A stretch of DNA of 64,000 nt from positions 1 to 64,000 of the forward strand of contig NZ_BOSL01000016.1 in NCBI RefSeq assembly GCF_018403325.1, written 5' to 3'. Every line of letters starts with the position of its first letter. The stretch's first letter is position 1. Shown in pieces: positions 25,917-35,634 of the stretch. The DNA comes from Paenibacillus vini. Its GTDB lineage: Bacteria; Bacillota; Bacilli; Paenibacillales; Paenibacillaceae. The position numbers and the translations under genes are program-made. The notes beneath the pieces were generated by a model. The model searched no databases and was not told the DNA's origin. It worked only from the letters and a program-made list of their open reading frames with translations.

Positions 25917-26195
25917 GCTCTTCACTCCCTTTCCGGCTGGAAGCAGCCGGTTATGCTCACTTTGGTCTGGCTGAGCACAGGAAGGTGATACAGCGGCGGT
26001 GCGGGAACGCCGAATAAGGCGTTTTATGAAAACACCGGGAAAAGAAAGTGCCCGTTATTACCCGCAGGGCGCCTGCTGATCGGTTTCCTATGCGATTGTT
26101 GCTTCAGGATACTACACTGCGGACTCGGGTCGCCTTCCATCCTCGGATTCACCTCTTTGTTATTAGGGATATAGTGCCTCTTAAACACTTGTCTA
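25917..26195 (-). promoter_or_regulatory. Long corA 5' leader with possible promoter
   Basis: On the minus strand, TAGACA (26195-26190) and TATATC (26173-26168), 16 bp apart, could form a promoter that starts corA mRNA near 26161, leaving a 245-nt leader. It contains a hairpin AACGCC/GGCGTT (about 26004-26021). It does not match the M-box consensus. No other feature is seen between 26196 and the metA promoter at 26259. Confidence 0.3.
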
Positions 26196-26258
26196 GTATA
26201 ACGCCGGGGTGTGAATTGTTTCAAGCCAAAAAGTTGTGGACAAATAAGGGCATTTGGC

Positions 26259-26286
26259 TTGTGAAAATATACATTTCATGTATAAT
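26259..26286 (+). promoter_or_regulatory. SigA promoter of the met operon
   Basis: TTGTGA (26259-26264), 16-bp spacer, TATAAT (26281-26286), 53 bp before the SAM aptamer. Confidence 0.7.
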
Positions 26287-26338
26287 GAAAATCAGTATAT
26301 TTAAATTTGATTACAAAACTAAATACTTAGACGATTTT

Positions 26339-26522
26339 CTTATCAAGAGTAGGTGGAGGGACTGGCCCGATGATACCCGGCAACCGGCGATACGTCGCAC
26401 GGTGCTAATTCTTGCGGAACCGAGTAGTGCGATTTGTCTGCACCCGGTCTCTGAGAGATGAGAGAGGAGCATTCAGGAATAAATGATGACCTTTCTCTAT
26501 GTTAAGAGTGAGGTCTTTTTTC
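26339..26522 (+). ncRNA. SAM-I riboswitch (S-box) with terminator
   Basis: The aptamer spans 26339-26462: P1 is CTTATC with GATGAG, and the conserved blocks AGGTGGAGGGACTGGCCC, CCCGGCAACC and GGTGCTAATTC are present. Downstream, GACCT...AGGTC with an inner CTCT/AGAG stem and TTTTTT (26488-26522) makes the terminator. SAM binding should stop transcription of metA-metI-metC. Confidence 0.97.
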
Positions 26523-26584
26523 TTGTCAACGCCCGCTTTCAGCAAGCAAAATTCCAGTCTAGTCGTCAGAAGGAGTGAAAAATT

Positions 26585-27520
26585 ATGCCGATTAAAGTAC
26601 CGGATCATTTGCCGGCCAAGGAAGTGCTTACGAACGAAAATATTTTTGTGATGGATGAGAGCCGGGCCTATCAGCAGGATATACGTCCGCTGCGCATCGC
26701 CATTCTGAATCTGATGCCGATCAAGGAAACGACGGAGTCTCAAATCTTGCGTCTGCTTGGCAATACGCCGCTTCAGGTCGAGATCGTTTTGCTTCACCCC
26801 CGGTCACATACTTCCAAGAACACGTCCGCGGAACACCTGAACATGTTCTACAAAACCTTTGATGAAATCAGAGGCCGCCGCTTTGACGGTATGATTGTGA
26901 CGGGTGCTCCGGTCGAACAGTTTGAATTTGAAGAAGTGAATTATTGGGAAGAGTTGAAGGAAATCTTCGAATGGAGCAAAAGCCACGTAACTTCGACGAT
27001 GCATATATGTTGGGCTTCCCAAGCGGGTCTCTATTATCACTACGGCGTCCGGAAATTGAACTTGGAGAAAAAGTGCTTCGGCGTGTTCCCGCATACGGTC
27101 AACAATCCGCATGTGAAACTTCTGCGCGGCTTTGACGAAGTGTTCCAGGTGCCCCACTCCCGTCACACGGATGTCTCCCGGGAAGATATCGAACGCGTGC
27201 CTGAGCTTGAAATCTTGGCGGAATCCGAAGAAGCCGGCATCTATCTCGTGGCGTCGCGGGACGGGAAGCAGATTTTTGTAACCGGCCATTCGGAGTACGA
27301 TCCATGTTCACTCAAATGGGAATACGACCGGGATGTCGCTAAAGGACTCGACATCGACTTGCCGGTCAACTACTATCCGAATAACGATCCTTCCAAAACT
27401 CCCGCTTCAAGCTGGAGAGCGCATGCTAATTTATTATTCTCCAACTGGCTGAATTACTATGTGTATCAGGAAACACCCTATGATATCGATCAATTGGCCG
27501 AATTTATTTATCAGATCTAA
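26585..27520 (+). CDS. metA: Homoserine O-acyltransferase (MetA; probably acetyl-CoA specific)
   Basis: A 311-residue MetA family enzyme that activates homoserine, the first committed step in methionine synthesis. The catalytic triad is visible: C142 ([10 protein letters not shown]), H235 and E237 (TGHSEYDP). Residue 111, which sets acyl-donor choice in the family, is Glu ([11 protein letters not shown]), the state reported for acetyl-CoA enzymes such as B. cereus MetA, where E. coli has Gly. First gene of the SAM-riboswitch operon, followed 18 bp later by metI. A GAAGGAG site precedes ATG 26585. Confidence 0.95.
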   Translation: MPIKVPDHLPAKEVLTNENIFVMDESRAYQQDIRPLRIAILNLMPIKETTESQILRLLGNTPLQVEIVLLHPRSHTSKNTSAEHLNMFYKTFDEIRGRRFDGMIVTGAPVEQFEFEEVNYWEELKEIFEWSKSHVTSTMHICWASQAGLYYHYGVRKLNLEKKCFGVFPHTVNNPHVKLLRGFDEVFQVPHSRHTDVSREDIERVPELEILAESEEAGIYLVASRDGKQIFVTGHSEYDPCSLKWEYDRDVAKGLDIDLPVNYYPNNDPSKTPASSWRAHANLLFSNWLNYYVYQETPYDIDQLAEFIYQI

Positions 27521-27538
27521 AGTGGAGGGGTATTCAAG

Positions 27539-28726
27539 GTGAAAGAGAACAAATGGCATTTGGAGAGCAGATTGGCACAAATCGGTTCGGTAGAAGAGCC
27601 GGTCACGGGTGCGGTAAACTACCCGATATATCAAGCGACAGCGTTCCGGCATCCGCGGCTCGGTCAGAGCACGGGATTTGATTATTCCCGTACGAAGAGC
27701 CCGACCCGAACCGTACTTGAAGAAGCTTCCGCGGCACTCGAATGCGGGGACGCGGGATTTGCCTGCAGTTCGGGTATGGCCGCGCTGCAGACTGTATTCA
27801 GCTTATTTTCCCAGGGCGATCATCTGATCGTATCGCTTGATTTGTACGGAGGAACTTACCGGTTGCTGGAGCGGATATTGTCCAGGTTCGGAATTAGCGC
27901 TTCCTATGTGGATACCAACGATTTGGACGCCCTTGAGAGCGAGCGCAAACCGAATACGAAAGCGGTATTCATTGAAACTCCGACCAATCCGTTGATGATG
28001 ATTACCGACATTGAGGCGGTTACTGTTTGGGCGAAGCGTCATCAGCTGCTGACCGTTGTGGATAATACGCTGTTGACGCCATATTTTCAGCGCCCGCTTG
28101 AACTTGGCGCGGATATTGTCGTCCACAGTGCGACCAAATATTTGGGCGGCCATAACGATGTGCTTGCCGGCTTGATTATCACGAAGGGTGAAGAATTGTC
28201 ACGCGAGATCGCTTTTCTTCACAATTCCATCGGTGCAGTGCTCAGCCCAACCGACTCCTATCAGCTTATGCGCGGCATGAAGACCTTGGCACTGAGAATG
28301 GAACGCCATGAGAGCAATGCGCTCGCCGTCGCGAAATACTTGCAGCAGCATCCGCAAATCGCGGAGGTGTTCCATCCCGGACTGCCGGATCATCCGGGTC
28401 ATGATATTCAAAAGAAGCAAGCCAGCGGCAATACGGGGATCTTTGCTTTTAAAGTAACCGATGCCCGTTATGTTGAGCCCGTGCTCCGGCACCTGGAATT
28501 GATCGCTTTTGCGGAAAGTCTGGGCGGTGTGGAATCGCTGATGACTTATCCGGCAGTTCAGACCCACGCCGACATTCCTGTGGAAATCCGCGAAGCGGTC
28601 GGTGTAGACGACCGGTTGCTCCGCTTCTCGGTAGGTATTGAGCATGCTGAGGATTTGATCGCGGACCTGGGTCAGGCACTCGAGGCAGCTCGGCTGGAAG
28701 TCGAAGGAGGTCAAGGGAATGAGTGA
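27539..28726 (+). CDS. metI: Cystathionine gamma-synthase / O-acetylhomoserine thiolyase
   Basis: A 395-residue PLP enzyme of the Cys/Met metabolism family. The Schiff-base Lys is in HSATKYLGGHND, with YSRTKSPTRTVLE near the substrate site and SLGGVESLMTYPA. It would condense O-acetylhomoserine with cysteine (or sulfide). GTG at 27539 follows TGGAGGGG. Order metA-metI-metC with an 8-bp overlap to metC matches the Bacillus metI-metC pair; assignment between metI and the very similar metC is by order and by the typical N-termini. Confidence 0.9.
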   Translation: MKENKWHLESRLAQIGSVEEPVTGAVNYPIYQATAFRHPRLGQSTGFDYSRTKSPTRTVLEEASAALECGDAGFACSSGMAALQTVFSLFSQGDHLIVSLDLYGGTYRLLERILSRFGISASYVDTNDLDALESERKPNTKAVFIETPTNPLMMITDIEAVTVWAKRHQLLTVVDNTLLTPYFQRPLELGADIVVHSATKYLGGHNDVLAGLIITKGEELSREIAFLHNSIGAVLSPTDSYQLMRGMKTLALRMERHESNALAVAKYLQQHPQIAEVFHPGLPDHPGHDIQKKQASGNTGIFAFKVTDARYVEPVLRHLELIAFAESLGGVESLMTYPAVQTHADIPVEIREAVGVDDRLLRFSVGIEHAEDLIADLGQALEAARLEVEGGQGNE

Positions 28727-29909
28727 TAGCGGACAATCTCAGCAAGGCGGATCGCCGGAATTACCGGCCAAGAAATTCGATACGAAGCTGATCCACTTCG
28801 GAAATGAAGTCGACGCCGCTACGGGGGCGTCCAGCGTCCCGATCTACCAGGCATCCACTTTCCATCATCACGACATCTTTAACCCGCCGGAATACGACTA
28901 TAGCCGTTCGGGCAATCCGACCCGTCAGGCGTTGGAAGATTATATAGCGGTTCTCGAGGGCGGTTCGCGCGGATTGGCGTTTGCCAGCGGTATGGCGGCG
29001 ATCTCGACCACGTTCATGCTGTTTTCGGCCGGCGATCATCTGATTGTGACGGAAGATGTATACGGCGGTACATATCGGTTGCTTACCAATATATTAAGCC
29101 GGATGAACATTGAGGCGACCTTCGTCGACATGACGGATTTTGCCGCAGTTCAAGCGGCGCTGAAGCCGAATACGAAGGCCGTGTTTATGGAGACGCCGTC
29201 CAATCCGACCCTTAAAATCACGGACCTCTCCATGATCGCGAAGTGGGCTCAGGAAAATGACTTGCTCAGCATCGTTGACAACACATTTATGACACCGTAC
29301 TACCAGCGGCCTATTGAGCTTGGCGTAGATATCGTGCTGCACAGCGCGACGAAATTCCTGGGCGGGCATAGCGATGTTCTGGCCGGTCTGGCTGTGGCCC
29401 GGAACGAGTCGTTGGGGAACCGTCTGAAATACTTGCAGAACGGTCTCGGCACCGTGCTTGGTGCCCAGGATTCCTGGCTGCTGATGCGGGGCATGAAGAC
29501 GCTTGGCGCGCGAATGGCGCACAGCGAAATCAGTGCTCGCAAGCTTGCCGATTGGTTGAGCCGGCGGGACGATATTGACGCCGTGTTTTATCCAGGCCTG
29601 CCTGAACACCCGGGTCGTGAAATTCAGGAACGGCAATCGACCGGCTACGGCGCGGTCGTATCGTTCGACGTCGGCTCGGGCGAGCGGGCGAAGCAAGTGC
29701 TGAGCAAGGTCCGGCTTCCGCTTGTGGCCGTCAGCCTTGGCGCTGTCGAAAGCATCCTGTCGTACCCGGCCATGATGTCACATGCGTCCATGCCGCAGGA
29801 AGTCCGGCATGAGCGCGGCATTACCGACGGCTTGCTGCGCTTCTCCGTCGGTCTTGAAGATATCGGCGATTTGATCGCCGATCTGGAACAGGCGCTGAAG
29901 AACAGCTAA
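28719..29909 (+). CDS. metC: Cystathionine beta-lyase
   Basis: A 396-residue PLP enzyme of the same family as MetI: YDYSRSGNPTRQALE, and HSATKFLGGHSD with the PLP Lys. It would cleave cystathionine to homocysteine, pyruvate and ammonia. It overlaps metI by 8 bp with its own AAGGAGG site inside metI. It carries a Ser/Gln/Gly-rich N-terminal extension of about 18 residues. Last gene of the operon, ending in a terminator. Confidence 0.9.
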   Translation: MSDSGQSQQGGSPELPAKKFDTKLIHFGNEVDAATGASSVPIYQASTFHHHDIFNPPEYDYSRSGNPTRQALEDYIAVLEGGSRGLAFASGMAAISTTFMLFSAGDHLIVTEDVYGGTYRLLTNILSRMNIEATFVDMTDFAAVQAALKPNTKAVFMETPSNPTLKITDLSMIAKWAQENDLLSIVDNTFMTPYYQRPIELGVDIVLHSATKFLGGHSDVLAGLAVARNESLGNRLKYLQNGLGTVLGAQDSWLLMRGMKTLGARMAHSEISARKLADWLSRRDDIDAVFYPGLPEHPGREIQERQSTGYGAVVSFDVGSGERAKQVLSKVRLPLVAVSLGAVESILSYPAMMSHASMPQEVRHERGITDGLLRFSVGLEDIGDLIADLEQALKNS

Positions 29910-29924
29910 TACATTCGCCTCCTT

Positions 29925-29955
29925 AACAGCACCCGAGCTTGGATCGGGTGCTGTT
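29925..29955 (+). terminator. Terminator of the met operon
   Basis: AACAGCACCCGA / TCGGGTGCTGTT 12-bp stem, loop GCTTGGA. T-run is short (TTCTAAATT). Confidence 0.8.
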
Positions 29956-30046
29956 CTAAATTCCGGGAGGTTATTTTATAATGAAGATGATTGTGTTACG
30001 ATTATCTGGTATGGTTTTGGAATTTTTTGATTATTTATCAGATGTA

Positions 30047-30070
30047 GTTCAAAAAGTCGACTTTTTGAAC
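30047..30070. repeat. Solo palindromic copy of the GTTCAAAAAGTC repeat
   Basis: GTTCAAAAAGTC followed directly by its reverse complement, a perfect 24-bp palindrome between metC and mqnC. It has the same ends as the 201-bp element at 44037-44237 with no interior, and shares the flank CACTAT. Confidence 0.7.
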
Positions 30071-30104
30071 TCACACTATTAGGAAAACGCTAGGAGGCAG
30101 CCAA

Positions 30105-31241
30105 ATGACCGCAATTAATCATATTTTAGACAAGGCGCTGCAAGGGGAGCGCCTCGACCTTGAAGATACGATCAAGCTGTTTGAGTCGGACGAAGTGGAG
30201 AAAATGGGTCATGTGGCCAACATTTTAATGGAGCGGAAGCATCCCGACCCGGTGACGACCTTCGTCATTGGACGGAACGTAAACTATACGAATGTTTGCG
30301 ACGTGTATTGCCGGTTTTGCGCATTTTATCGTCGTCCGGGCTCGGAAGAAGGCTATGTGCTGCCCGATGAGACTATTTTTCAAAAAATCCAGGAAACGAT
30401 CGATGTTGCCGGAACCGAAATTCTGATGCAGGGCGGAACCAATCCGAATTTGCCGTTCAGCTACTACACGGATTTGTTGAAAGCCATCAAGGCCAGATTC
30501 CCGGAAATTACGATGCATTCGTTCTCTCCTGCGGAAATTTTGAAAATGAAGGAAGTTTCTAACGGACTTTCTCTCGAGGAAGTGCTGCGCGAGATTCATG
30601 CGGCGGGATTGGATTCGCTGCCCGGCGGCGGAGCGGAAATTCTCGATGACCGTACCCGGCGTAAAATCAGTCGGGCGAAAGGTTCCTGGCGCGATTGGAT
30701 GGATGTGATGCAGACGGCTCACCGGATCGGCATGAATACAACCGCGACCATGGTTATCGGCTTCGGTGAATCGATGGAAGAGCGCGCGCTTCACCTGCTT
30801 CGTGTCCGCGAAGCGCAGGACGAGTGCATTCAGAACGGATATCCGTCCGAAGGCTTCCTTGCCTTTATTCCTTGGACGTTCCAGCCGGACAACACCAATC
30901 TCAAGGTGGACCGCCAGACGCCGGAATCTTACTTGAAGACCGTAGCGATCAGCCGGATCGTCCTCGACAATATTAAGAATCTGCAGTCCTCCTGGGTTAC
31001 GATGGGACCAGAAGTCGGCAGGTTGTCCCTGCAGTATGGTTGCAATGATTTTGGAAGTACGATGATTGAAGAAAATGTCGTATCCTCCGCCGGTGCTACG
31101 TACAAGGTTAACATCGAGTCGATCTTGTCGATCATCCGCTCGGCAGGCAAAACGCCGGCCCAACGGAATACGAAATATGAAATCCTTCGCGTATTTGATA
31201 AGGACTCCAGTATTGAACGCGACTTTATCATGCAAAATTAA
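30105..31241 (+). CDS. mqnC: Cyclic dehypoxanthinyl futalosine synthase
   Basis: A 378-residue radical SAM enzyme. C65, C69 and C72 in NVCDVYCRFCAF bind the 4Fe-4S cluster. The sequence QGGTNPNLPFSYYTDLL and the whole length match MqnC, the futalosine-pathway enzyme of menaquinone synthesis. No other mqn gene is in this window. TAGGAGG precedes the ATG. Related CofH/MqnE enzymes are an alternative, but the C-terminal part favours MqnC. Confidence 0.88.
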   Translation: MTAINHILDKALQGERLDLEDTIKLFESDEVEKMGHVANILMERKHPDPVTTFVIGRNVNYTNVCDVYCRFCAFYRRPGSEEGYVLPDETIFQKIQETIDVAGTEILMQGGTNPNLPFSYYTDLLKAIKARFPEITMHSFSPAEILKMKEVSNGLSLEEVLREIHAAGLDSLPGGGAEILDDRTRRKISRAKGSWRDWMDVMQTAHRIGMNTTATMVIGFGESMEERALHLLRVREAQDECIQNGYPSEGFLAFIPWTFQPDNTNLKVDRQTPESYLKTVAISRIVLDNIKNLQSSWVTMGPEVGRLSLQYGCNDFGSTMIEENVVSSAGATYKVNIESILSIIRSAGKTPAQRNTKYEILRVFDKDSSIERDFIMQN

Positions 31242-31346
31242 TTAATTATTCATTTGGTAATGCTGGCTATCTTTCCATAGGCCCGCCCCGTATATCCGTT
31301 TCCCTCCCGCCATATACTTTGGGAAGGAAGCGAAAGGGGAGAGCTT

Positions 31347-32258
31347 ATGGATTTTTTTTCGTTGCGTGCGGACATGAAAAGCTTACAATCGGAACAACAG
31401 CTCCTTGATTATATCGGTATCGGCGAACCCGGAAGTGCATTACATAAAGCGGCCGCCCGGGGGGATCTCCGGTACACCACGGAAGGGAACGTAATGAATT
31501 TGACGATATCCCGACCCTCTGGCGATATGAAGCTGGATCATAAAATTAAGGAAGGACTCGCTCGAGGGATCTCCAGATATATCGTGGAAGTGCTGGAGGA
31601 AAGCTTGGCCCTGAAAATCGCATGGGCCCAGTATTCGTTTGCTACACGCGATGAAGGTCTTGCAGCGGAAGAGTCCTGCCGAAAGCTGCTTGCGGGCCCG
31701 GAAGAGGGCGATCAAGCGGCAAGACGGAGACGGATGGACGGGATTTATCATGTTCTCAAGGGATATTTGCAGGAGAACTCGTACCTGGATCTGGACGGGT
31801 TTATTGCATTCCGGCTTCAGGATTATAGGGACAAGCTGCGCGAAACTGTGGATGTCGCCATGGAGGAATATTTGCTGGATCAGCAGTACGAGGAATTCAT
31901 CCATTTGCTGCAATATTTTGTTCATTTTCAAGAACCGCTAACCCCGCTTATCCATTTGATGCATAAGCAAGATCATGAATTCAGTATCCTGAATGAGGAA
32001 TTCACTAAGATCAGCGCGCCTCCTTGTGGAGGGGTGGTGGCCAATATAGCAGATCAGGAGATGGAGATGGAGGATATGATCGTCAGCACCCTTATCTCGT
32101 TGGCCCCCAATCGGATCATGATCCACACGCTTCATCCCGAGGCACAGATCATTTCGACGATCCGCCGCATCTTCGGTGACCGTGCAGAGGTTTGTTTGCA
32201 CTGCCCTCCATGCCAGATGTTTCATCAGGAATCAAGACGACTGGATCAAGGGACATAG
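31347..32258 (+). CDS. ytxC: YtxC-like sporulation protein
   Basis: A 303-residue protein matching YtxC family features: a helical middle region (EEYLLDQQYEEFIHLLQYFVHFQEP) and a C-terminal half (EMEMEDMIVSTLISLAPNRIMIHTLHPEAQIISTIRRIFGDRAEVC). In Bacillus ytxC precedes thrS, as here, and is expressed in sporulation; its function is unknown. AAAGGGGAGAG site upstream of ATG 31347. Confidence 0.8.
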   Translation: MDFFSLRADMKSLQSEQQLLDYIGIGEPGSALHKAAARGDLRYTTEGNVMNLTISRPSGDMKLDHKIKEGLARGISRYIVEVLEESLALKIAWAQYSFATRDEGLAAEESCRKLLAGPEEGDQAARRRRMDGIYHVLKGYLQENSYLDLDGFIAFRLQDYRDKLRETVDVAMEEYLLDQQYEEFIHLLQYFVHFQEPLTPLIHLMHKQDHEFSILNEEFTKISAPPCGGVVANIADQEMEMEDMIVSTLISLAPNRIMIHTLHPEAQIISTIRRIFGDRAEVCLHCPPCQMFHQESRRLDQGT

Positions 32259-32263
32259 GGTTC

Positions 32264-32292
32264 TTGACGAGGCAACGTATTCGTTTTATAAT
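32264..32292 (+). promoter_or_regulatory. SigA promoter of thrS
   Basis: TTGACG (32264-32269), 17-bp spacer, TATAAT (32287-32292): a close consensus match, located just after ytxC and before the T-box leader. Confidence 0.85.
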
Positions 32293-32324
32293 TACACGTG
32301 ATTCAAATTTGCTTACATTGAGCA

Positions 32325-32590
32325 ACAGCGTTGACAAAGACATGAACCAGAAACAACGGACAGTGCAGAGAGAGGGAACCCGGCTGAAATTCCCTTATGC
32401 TCCGGTTTTGGTTTACCCCTTTGTAGCTGCGATTCCGAACCAGTCCTTGCCTGTGGACACATTAGGGACCGCCGGTTCATTACCGTTACATAATGCCGAA
32501 TAAGGGTTGTCTTTGCGGAAGCACTGACGCCGAATTAGGGTGGAACCACGGGTAAATCATGCTCGTCCCTTTCCGGGGCGGGCTTTTTTT
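32325..32590 (+). ncRNA. T-box leader, tRNA-Thr specific
   Basis: T-box sequence AGGGTGGAACCACGGG at 32537-32552. Stem I pairs ACAAAG (32334-32339) with CTTTGT and AACCAGAAAC with GTTTTGGTT, leaving ACC (32415-32417) as the specifier codon, threonine. Terminator GCTCGTCCC / GGGGCGGGC with TTTTTTT spans 32561-32590. Confidence 0.95.
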
Positions 32591-32642
32591 GTTGTCCGAT
32601 TCCCGGACTATAATCATTAATCATTTACGGGAGGAATTAACT

Positions 32643-34580
32643 ATGGCAATTAATGTATCGCTGCCGGACGGCTCGGTCCGGGAATACGCTGAAGGAAGCA
32701 CTCTGGAGGATGTAGCTGCCTCCATCAGCAGCGGCTTGCGCAAGAATGCGGTAGCCGGCAAAATCAACGGTAAGGCCGTTGACTTGAATACGAAGCTGGA
32801 AGACGGGGCAAAGGTAGAAATTATTACCTTGGATTCCCAGGACGGTCTGGAAATTATGCGCCATAGCACAGCCCACTTGATGGCGCAGGCGGTCAAACGC
32901 CTGTTTGGCGGCAAAGAAGTGAAGCTCGGAATCGGCCCTGTTATTGAGGACGGATTCTATTACGATATGGATTTGGAGCATCCGCTCAATCCCGAAGATC
33001 TGCAAAAGATCGAAAAAGAAATGGAGCGAATCATCGGAGAAAATCTGCCGATTATCCGCCGCGAAGTCAGCCGGGAAGAAGCTGTCGCGATCTTTACCGA
33101 ACTTGGCGATCCGTACAAGCTGGAATTGATCCGTGACCTGCCTGAAGATAGCGTTCTTTCTATCTATGATCAAGGCGAATTTTTCGACCTTTGCCGCGGA
33201 CCGCATGTTCCATCCACCGGCAAAATCAAAGTGTTCAAGCTGCTTAGCGTGGCGGGCGCTTACTGGCGCGGTAACAGTGACAACAAGATGCTTCAGCGGA
33301 TTTACGGAACTGCCTTCGTAAAGAAAGCGGAGCTGGATCATCATTTGCATATGCTGGAAGAAGCCAAGAAACGCGATCACCGCAAGCTTGGTAAAGAATT
33401 GAACATTTTTACGTTCAACAATCTTGTCGGACAAGGCCTGCCGATCTGGCTGCCAAAAGGCGCTACGCTGCGCCGGACGCTGGAACGCTATATCGTTGAC
33501 ATTGAAGAACGCCTCGGCTATCAACATGTTTACACTCCGGTTCTCGGGAATGTGGACCTGTACAAAACTTCGGGACACTGGGAGCACTACCAGGATGACA
33601 TGTTCCCGAAAATGACGATCGACACGGAGGAATTCGTGCTTCGTCCGATGAACTGCCCGCATCACATGATGGTTTATAAGAGCGACATGAGAAGCTACCG
33701 TGATCTTCCGATCCGGATCGCCGAGCTCGGCATGCAGCACCGCTATGAAATGTCCGGCGCCTTGACAGGGCTTCACCGGGTACGTTCCATGACTTTGAAT
33801 GACGCTCATATCTTCTGCCGTTTGGATCAAATCAAGAGCGAATTCACACGCGTGCTGGATCTGATCAAGCAGGTTTACAGCGACTTCGGTATCAAAGAGT
33901 ATCGTTTCCGTCTGTCCTACCGGGACCCTCAGGATACGGAGAAATATTTTGCGAACGACGAGATGTGGAATACCGCTCAACGCATGCTGCGTGAAGTAGT
34001 AGAGGAAGCGGGGCTTCCGTTCTTTGAAGCCGAAGGGGAAGCGGCTTTCTATGGTCCGAAGCTGGACGTACAGGTTAAGACAGCTCTCGGAAAAGAAGAA
34101 ACATTGTCTACGATTCAAATCGACTTCTTGCTTCCGGAACGCTTTGAGCTGGAGTATGTCGGAGACGACGGCGCGAAGCACCGTCCGGTTGTCCTTCATC
34201 GGGGCATCCTCGGTACGATGGAACGCTTCTCGGCCTTCCTGCTTGAGAACTTTGCAGGTAACCTGCCGCTCTGGCTGGCGCCGGTTCAAGCGAAAATCAT
34301 TCCGGTATCTACAGCATTCGATGATTATGCGCGTGCTGTTGAAGACAAATTGCGCGCTGGTGGTATTCGGATTGAGAGCGATTTGCGTAACGAAAAGCTC
34401 GGTTATAAAATCCGTGAAGCGCAGCTGGAAAAGATCCCTTACATGTTCGTAGTCGGCGAAAACGAGAAGAGCAGCGGCAGCGTCTCCGTCCGCAAACGCG
34501 GCGAAGGGAACCTCGGCGCGAAGGCACTGGATGAGGTGCTGGCACTCCTCCAAGACGAAATCCGCAATCACGTAATCTAA
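32643..34580 (+). CDS. thrS: Threonine--tRNA ligase
   Basis: A 645-residue class II synthetase, normal length. Domains: TGS (about 1-62), editing SAD domain (63-220, with the metal-binding pattern [13 protein letters not shown]), catalytic core (about 240-535, containing [13 protein letters not shown] and [14 protein letters not shown]), and C-terminal anticodon-binding domain (about 540-645). Starts at ATG 32643 with GGGAGGAAT upstream, not at the upstream ATG in the T-box terminator. Controlled by the T-box. Confidence 0.98.
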   Translation: MAINVSLPDGSVREYAEGSTLEDVAASISSGLRKNAVAGKINGKAVDLNTKLEDGAKVEIITLDSQDGLEIMRHSTAHLMAQAVKRLFGGKEVKLGIGPVIEDGFYYDMDLEHPLNPEDLQKIEKEMERIIGENLPIIRREVSREEAVAIFTELGDPYKLELIRDLPEDSVLSIYDQGEFFDLCRGPHVPSTGKIKVFKLLSVAGAYWRGNSDNKMLQRIYGTAFVKKAELDHHLHMLEEAKKRDHRKLGKELNIFTFNNLVGQGLPIWLPKGATLRRTLERYIVDIEERLGYQHVYTPVLGNVDLYKTSGHWEHYQDDMFPKMTIDTEEFVLRPMNCPHHMMVYKSDMRSYRDLPIRIAELGMQHRYEMSGALTGLHRVRSMTLNDAHIFCRLDQIKSEFTRVLDLIKQVYSDFGIKEYRFRLSYRDPQDTEKYFANDEMWNTAQRMLREVVEEAGLPFFEAEGEAAFYGPKLDVQVKTALGKEETLSTIQIDFLLPERFELEYVGDDGAKHRPVVLHRGILGTMERFSAFLLENFAGNLPLWLAPVQAKIIPVSTAFDDYARAVEDKLRAGGIRIESDLRNEKLGYKIREAQLEKIPYMFVVGENEKSSGSVSVRKRGEGNLGAKALDEVLALLQDEIRNHVI

Positions 34581-34587
34581 GCGGAAG

Positions 34588-34692
34588 TCAAAAAAACGGC
34601 TTTTGATCACGAAGTAATTCGTTGAAGCTTAATCGGCATCGAATCTTGAATTCAGCAGAGCCTTCTCGGTGCTGAAAAGCCGATTTTTGAAC
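34588..34692. repeat. GTTCAAAAAGTC-family intergenic element, copy B1
   Basis: A 105-bp segment with imperfect inverted ends: TCAAAAAAACGGCTTTT (34588-34604) and the complement of AAAAGCCGATTTTTGA (34675-34690). Its interior CGAATCTTGAATTCAG is found in reverse orientation in the 44.1-kb copy (CTGAATTCAAGATTCG). Situated between thrS and the 3D-domain gene. Confidence 0.7.
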
Positions 34693-34710
34693 ATTGATTT
34701 AAAAAAGGTA

Positions 34711-34755
34711 GTTCAAAAAGTCGTCTTTTGATCTTGAAGTTTTTCGTTTGATCAC
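34711..34755. repeat. Truncated repeat copy B2
   Basis: Starts with GTTCAAAAAGTC and continues CTTTTGATC..GAAGT..TTCGTT, parallel to the left end of copy B1; the interior and right end are missing. Confidence 0.6.
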
Positions 34756-34818
34756 AATCTATAATGTATAAACTGTGGCGCATGTGGAAACCCTTCGGAA
34801 TAAGGGGGAGGTTTTCAT

Positions 34819-35517
34819 ATGCGTCAATTTAATTTGTGGCGGAGAGTTGCGCTAAGTTTTGTAGTCGTTTTTCTACTCCATGGAATAGCCGCAGAGAGTA
34901 CAACTTATGCCACTACGGCCGAAATGTCGAAGAGTCAATATAATCAATATGTGCTCCAGGAATACCGGGAGCATGCCCGACAGCAGGAAATACTTAAGCA
35001 CATCCAGCCGGAGGGAGAAAGAGCGTACGGTTCGATTCACTCGCTTTTCCTGGAGAAGAAGACCCAAGAGGTCAAGCCCGAGGCGGCCAAAAAGAAGGTT
35101 CAAACGGTCAAGGTTATGGCTACCGGTTATACAGCCGGGTTTGAATCGACAGGCAAGAAGCCGAGTCATCCTCAATACGGGATCACGTATTCCGGGGTAA
35201 AGGTTCGCCGGGATAAAGATACGATATCTACGATTGCCGCGGATTTAAAAGTATTTCCGCTCGGTACCATTCTTTATATTCCAGGGTACGGCTACGGCGT
35301 AGTCGCGGACAAAGGATCGGCAATTAAAGGCAACAAAATTGACCTTTACTTCAAAACGACCAAACAGGTATTCAAAGAATGGGGCAAGAAGGAAGTCGAG
35401 GTCCAGGTTATTCGTAAAGGAAACGGCAAGCTGACGGAAGCGATGCTTAACAAATTGGGCAAAGCGATGGAAGTCGACAAGGAGTTTTCCGATAAGGTAT
35501 GGGACCAGGCGATCTAG
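34819..35517 (+). CDS. Secreted 3D-domain protein (YuiC/YorM type)
   Basis: A 232-residue protein with a signal peptide (about 1-31) and a C-terminal 3D domain (about 100-195). The three conserved aspartates are in [22 protein letters not shown] and NKIDLYF. The fold is that of MltA-like lytic transglycosylases, so peptidoglycan cleavage is likely. A charged helical linker (about 40-95) precedes it. AAGGGGGAGG precedes ATG 34819. Confidence 0.85.
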   Translation: MRQFNLWRRVALSFVVVFLLHGIAAESTTYATTAEMSKSQYNQYVLQEYREHARQQEILKHIQPEGERAYGSIHSLFLEKKTQEVKPEAAKKKVQTVKVMATGYTAGFESTGKKPSHPQYGITYSGVKVRRDKDTISTIAADLKVFPLGTILYIPGYGYGVVADKGSAIKGNKIDLYFKTTKQVFKEWGKKEVEVQVIRKGNGKLTEAMLNKLGKAMEVDKEFSDKVWDQAI

Positions 35518-35528
35518 AGACCTGAGCC

Positions 35529-35559
35529 TGAATATTTCACTTTACCTGTAAGCATAATA
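35529..35559 (+). promoter_or_regulatory. SigG/SigF-type forespore promoter
   Basis: TGAATA (35529-35534), 18-bp spacer, CATAATA (35553-35559), close to the SigG consensus TGNATA-N18-CATACTA, 76 bp before the SASP start. Confidence 0.7.
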
Positions 35560-35634
35560 AGGGACGTGGCCATAACAAACGGCCGCCAAGGCATATCCAA
35601 TGCCTGCGCTTTATGCAAAGGGAGGTGAAATTTC

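Noticed and set aside
25917-26160. M-box (ykoK) magnesium riboswitch upstream of corA
   Set aside because: The conserved M-box core blocks are not found; only a generic long leader remains.
26024-26461. ORFs of 66 and 137 codons in the corA-metA intergenic region
   Set aside because: They overlap the SAM riboswitch and promoter and have no ribosome site or recognisable protein pattern.
32637-34610. A 657-codon minus-strand ORF opposite thrS
   Set aside because: Mirror of a well-conserved gene; composition and lack of ribosome site indicate an antisense shadow.
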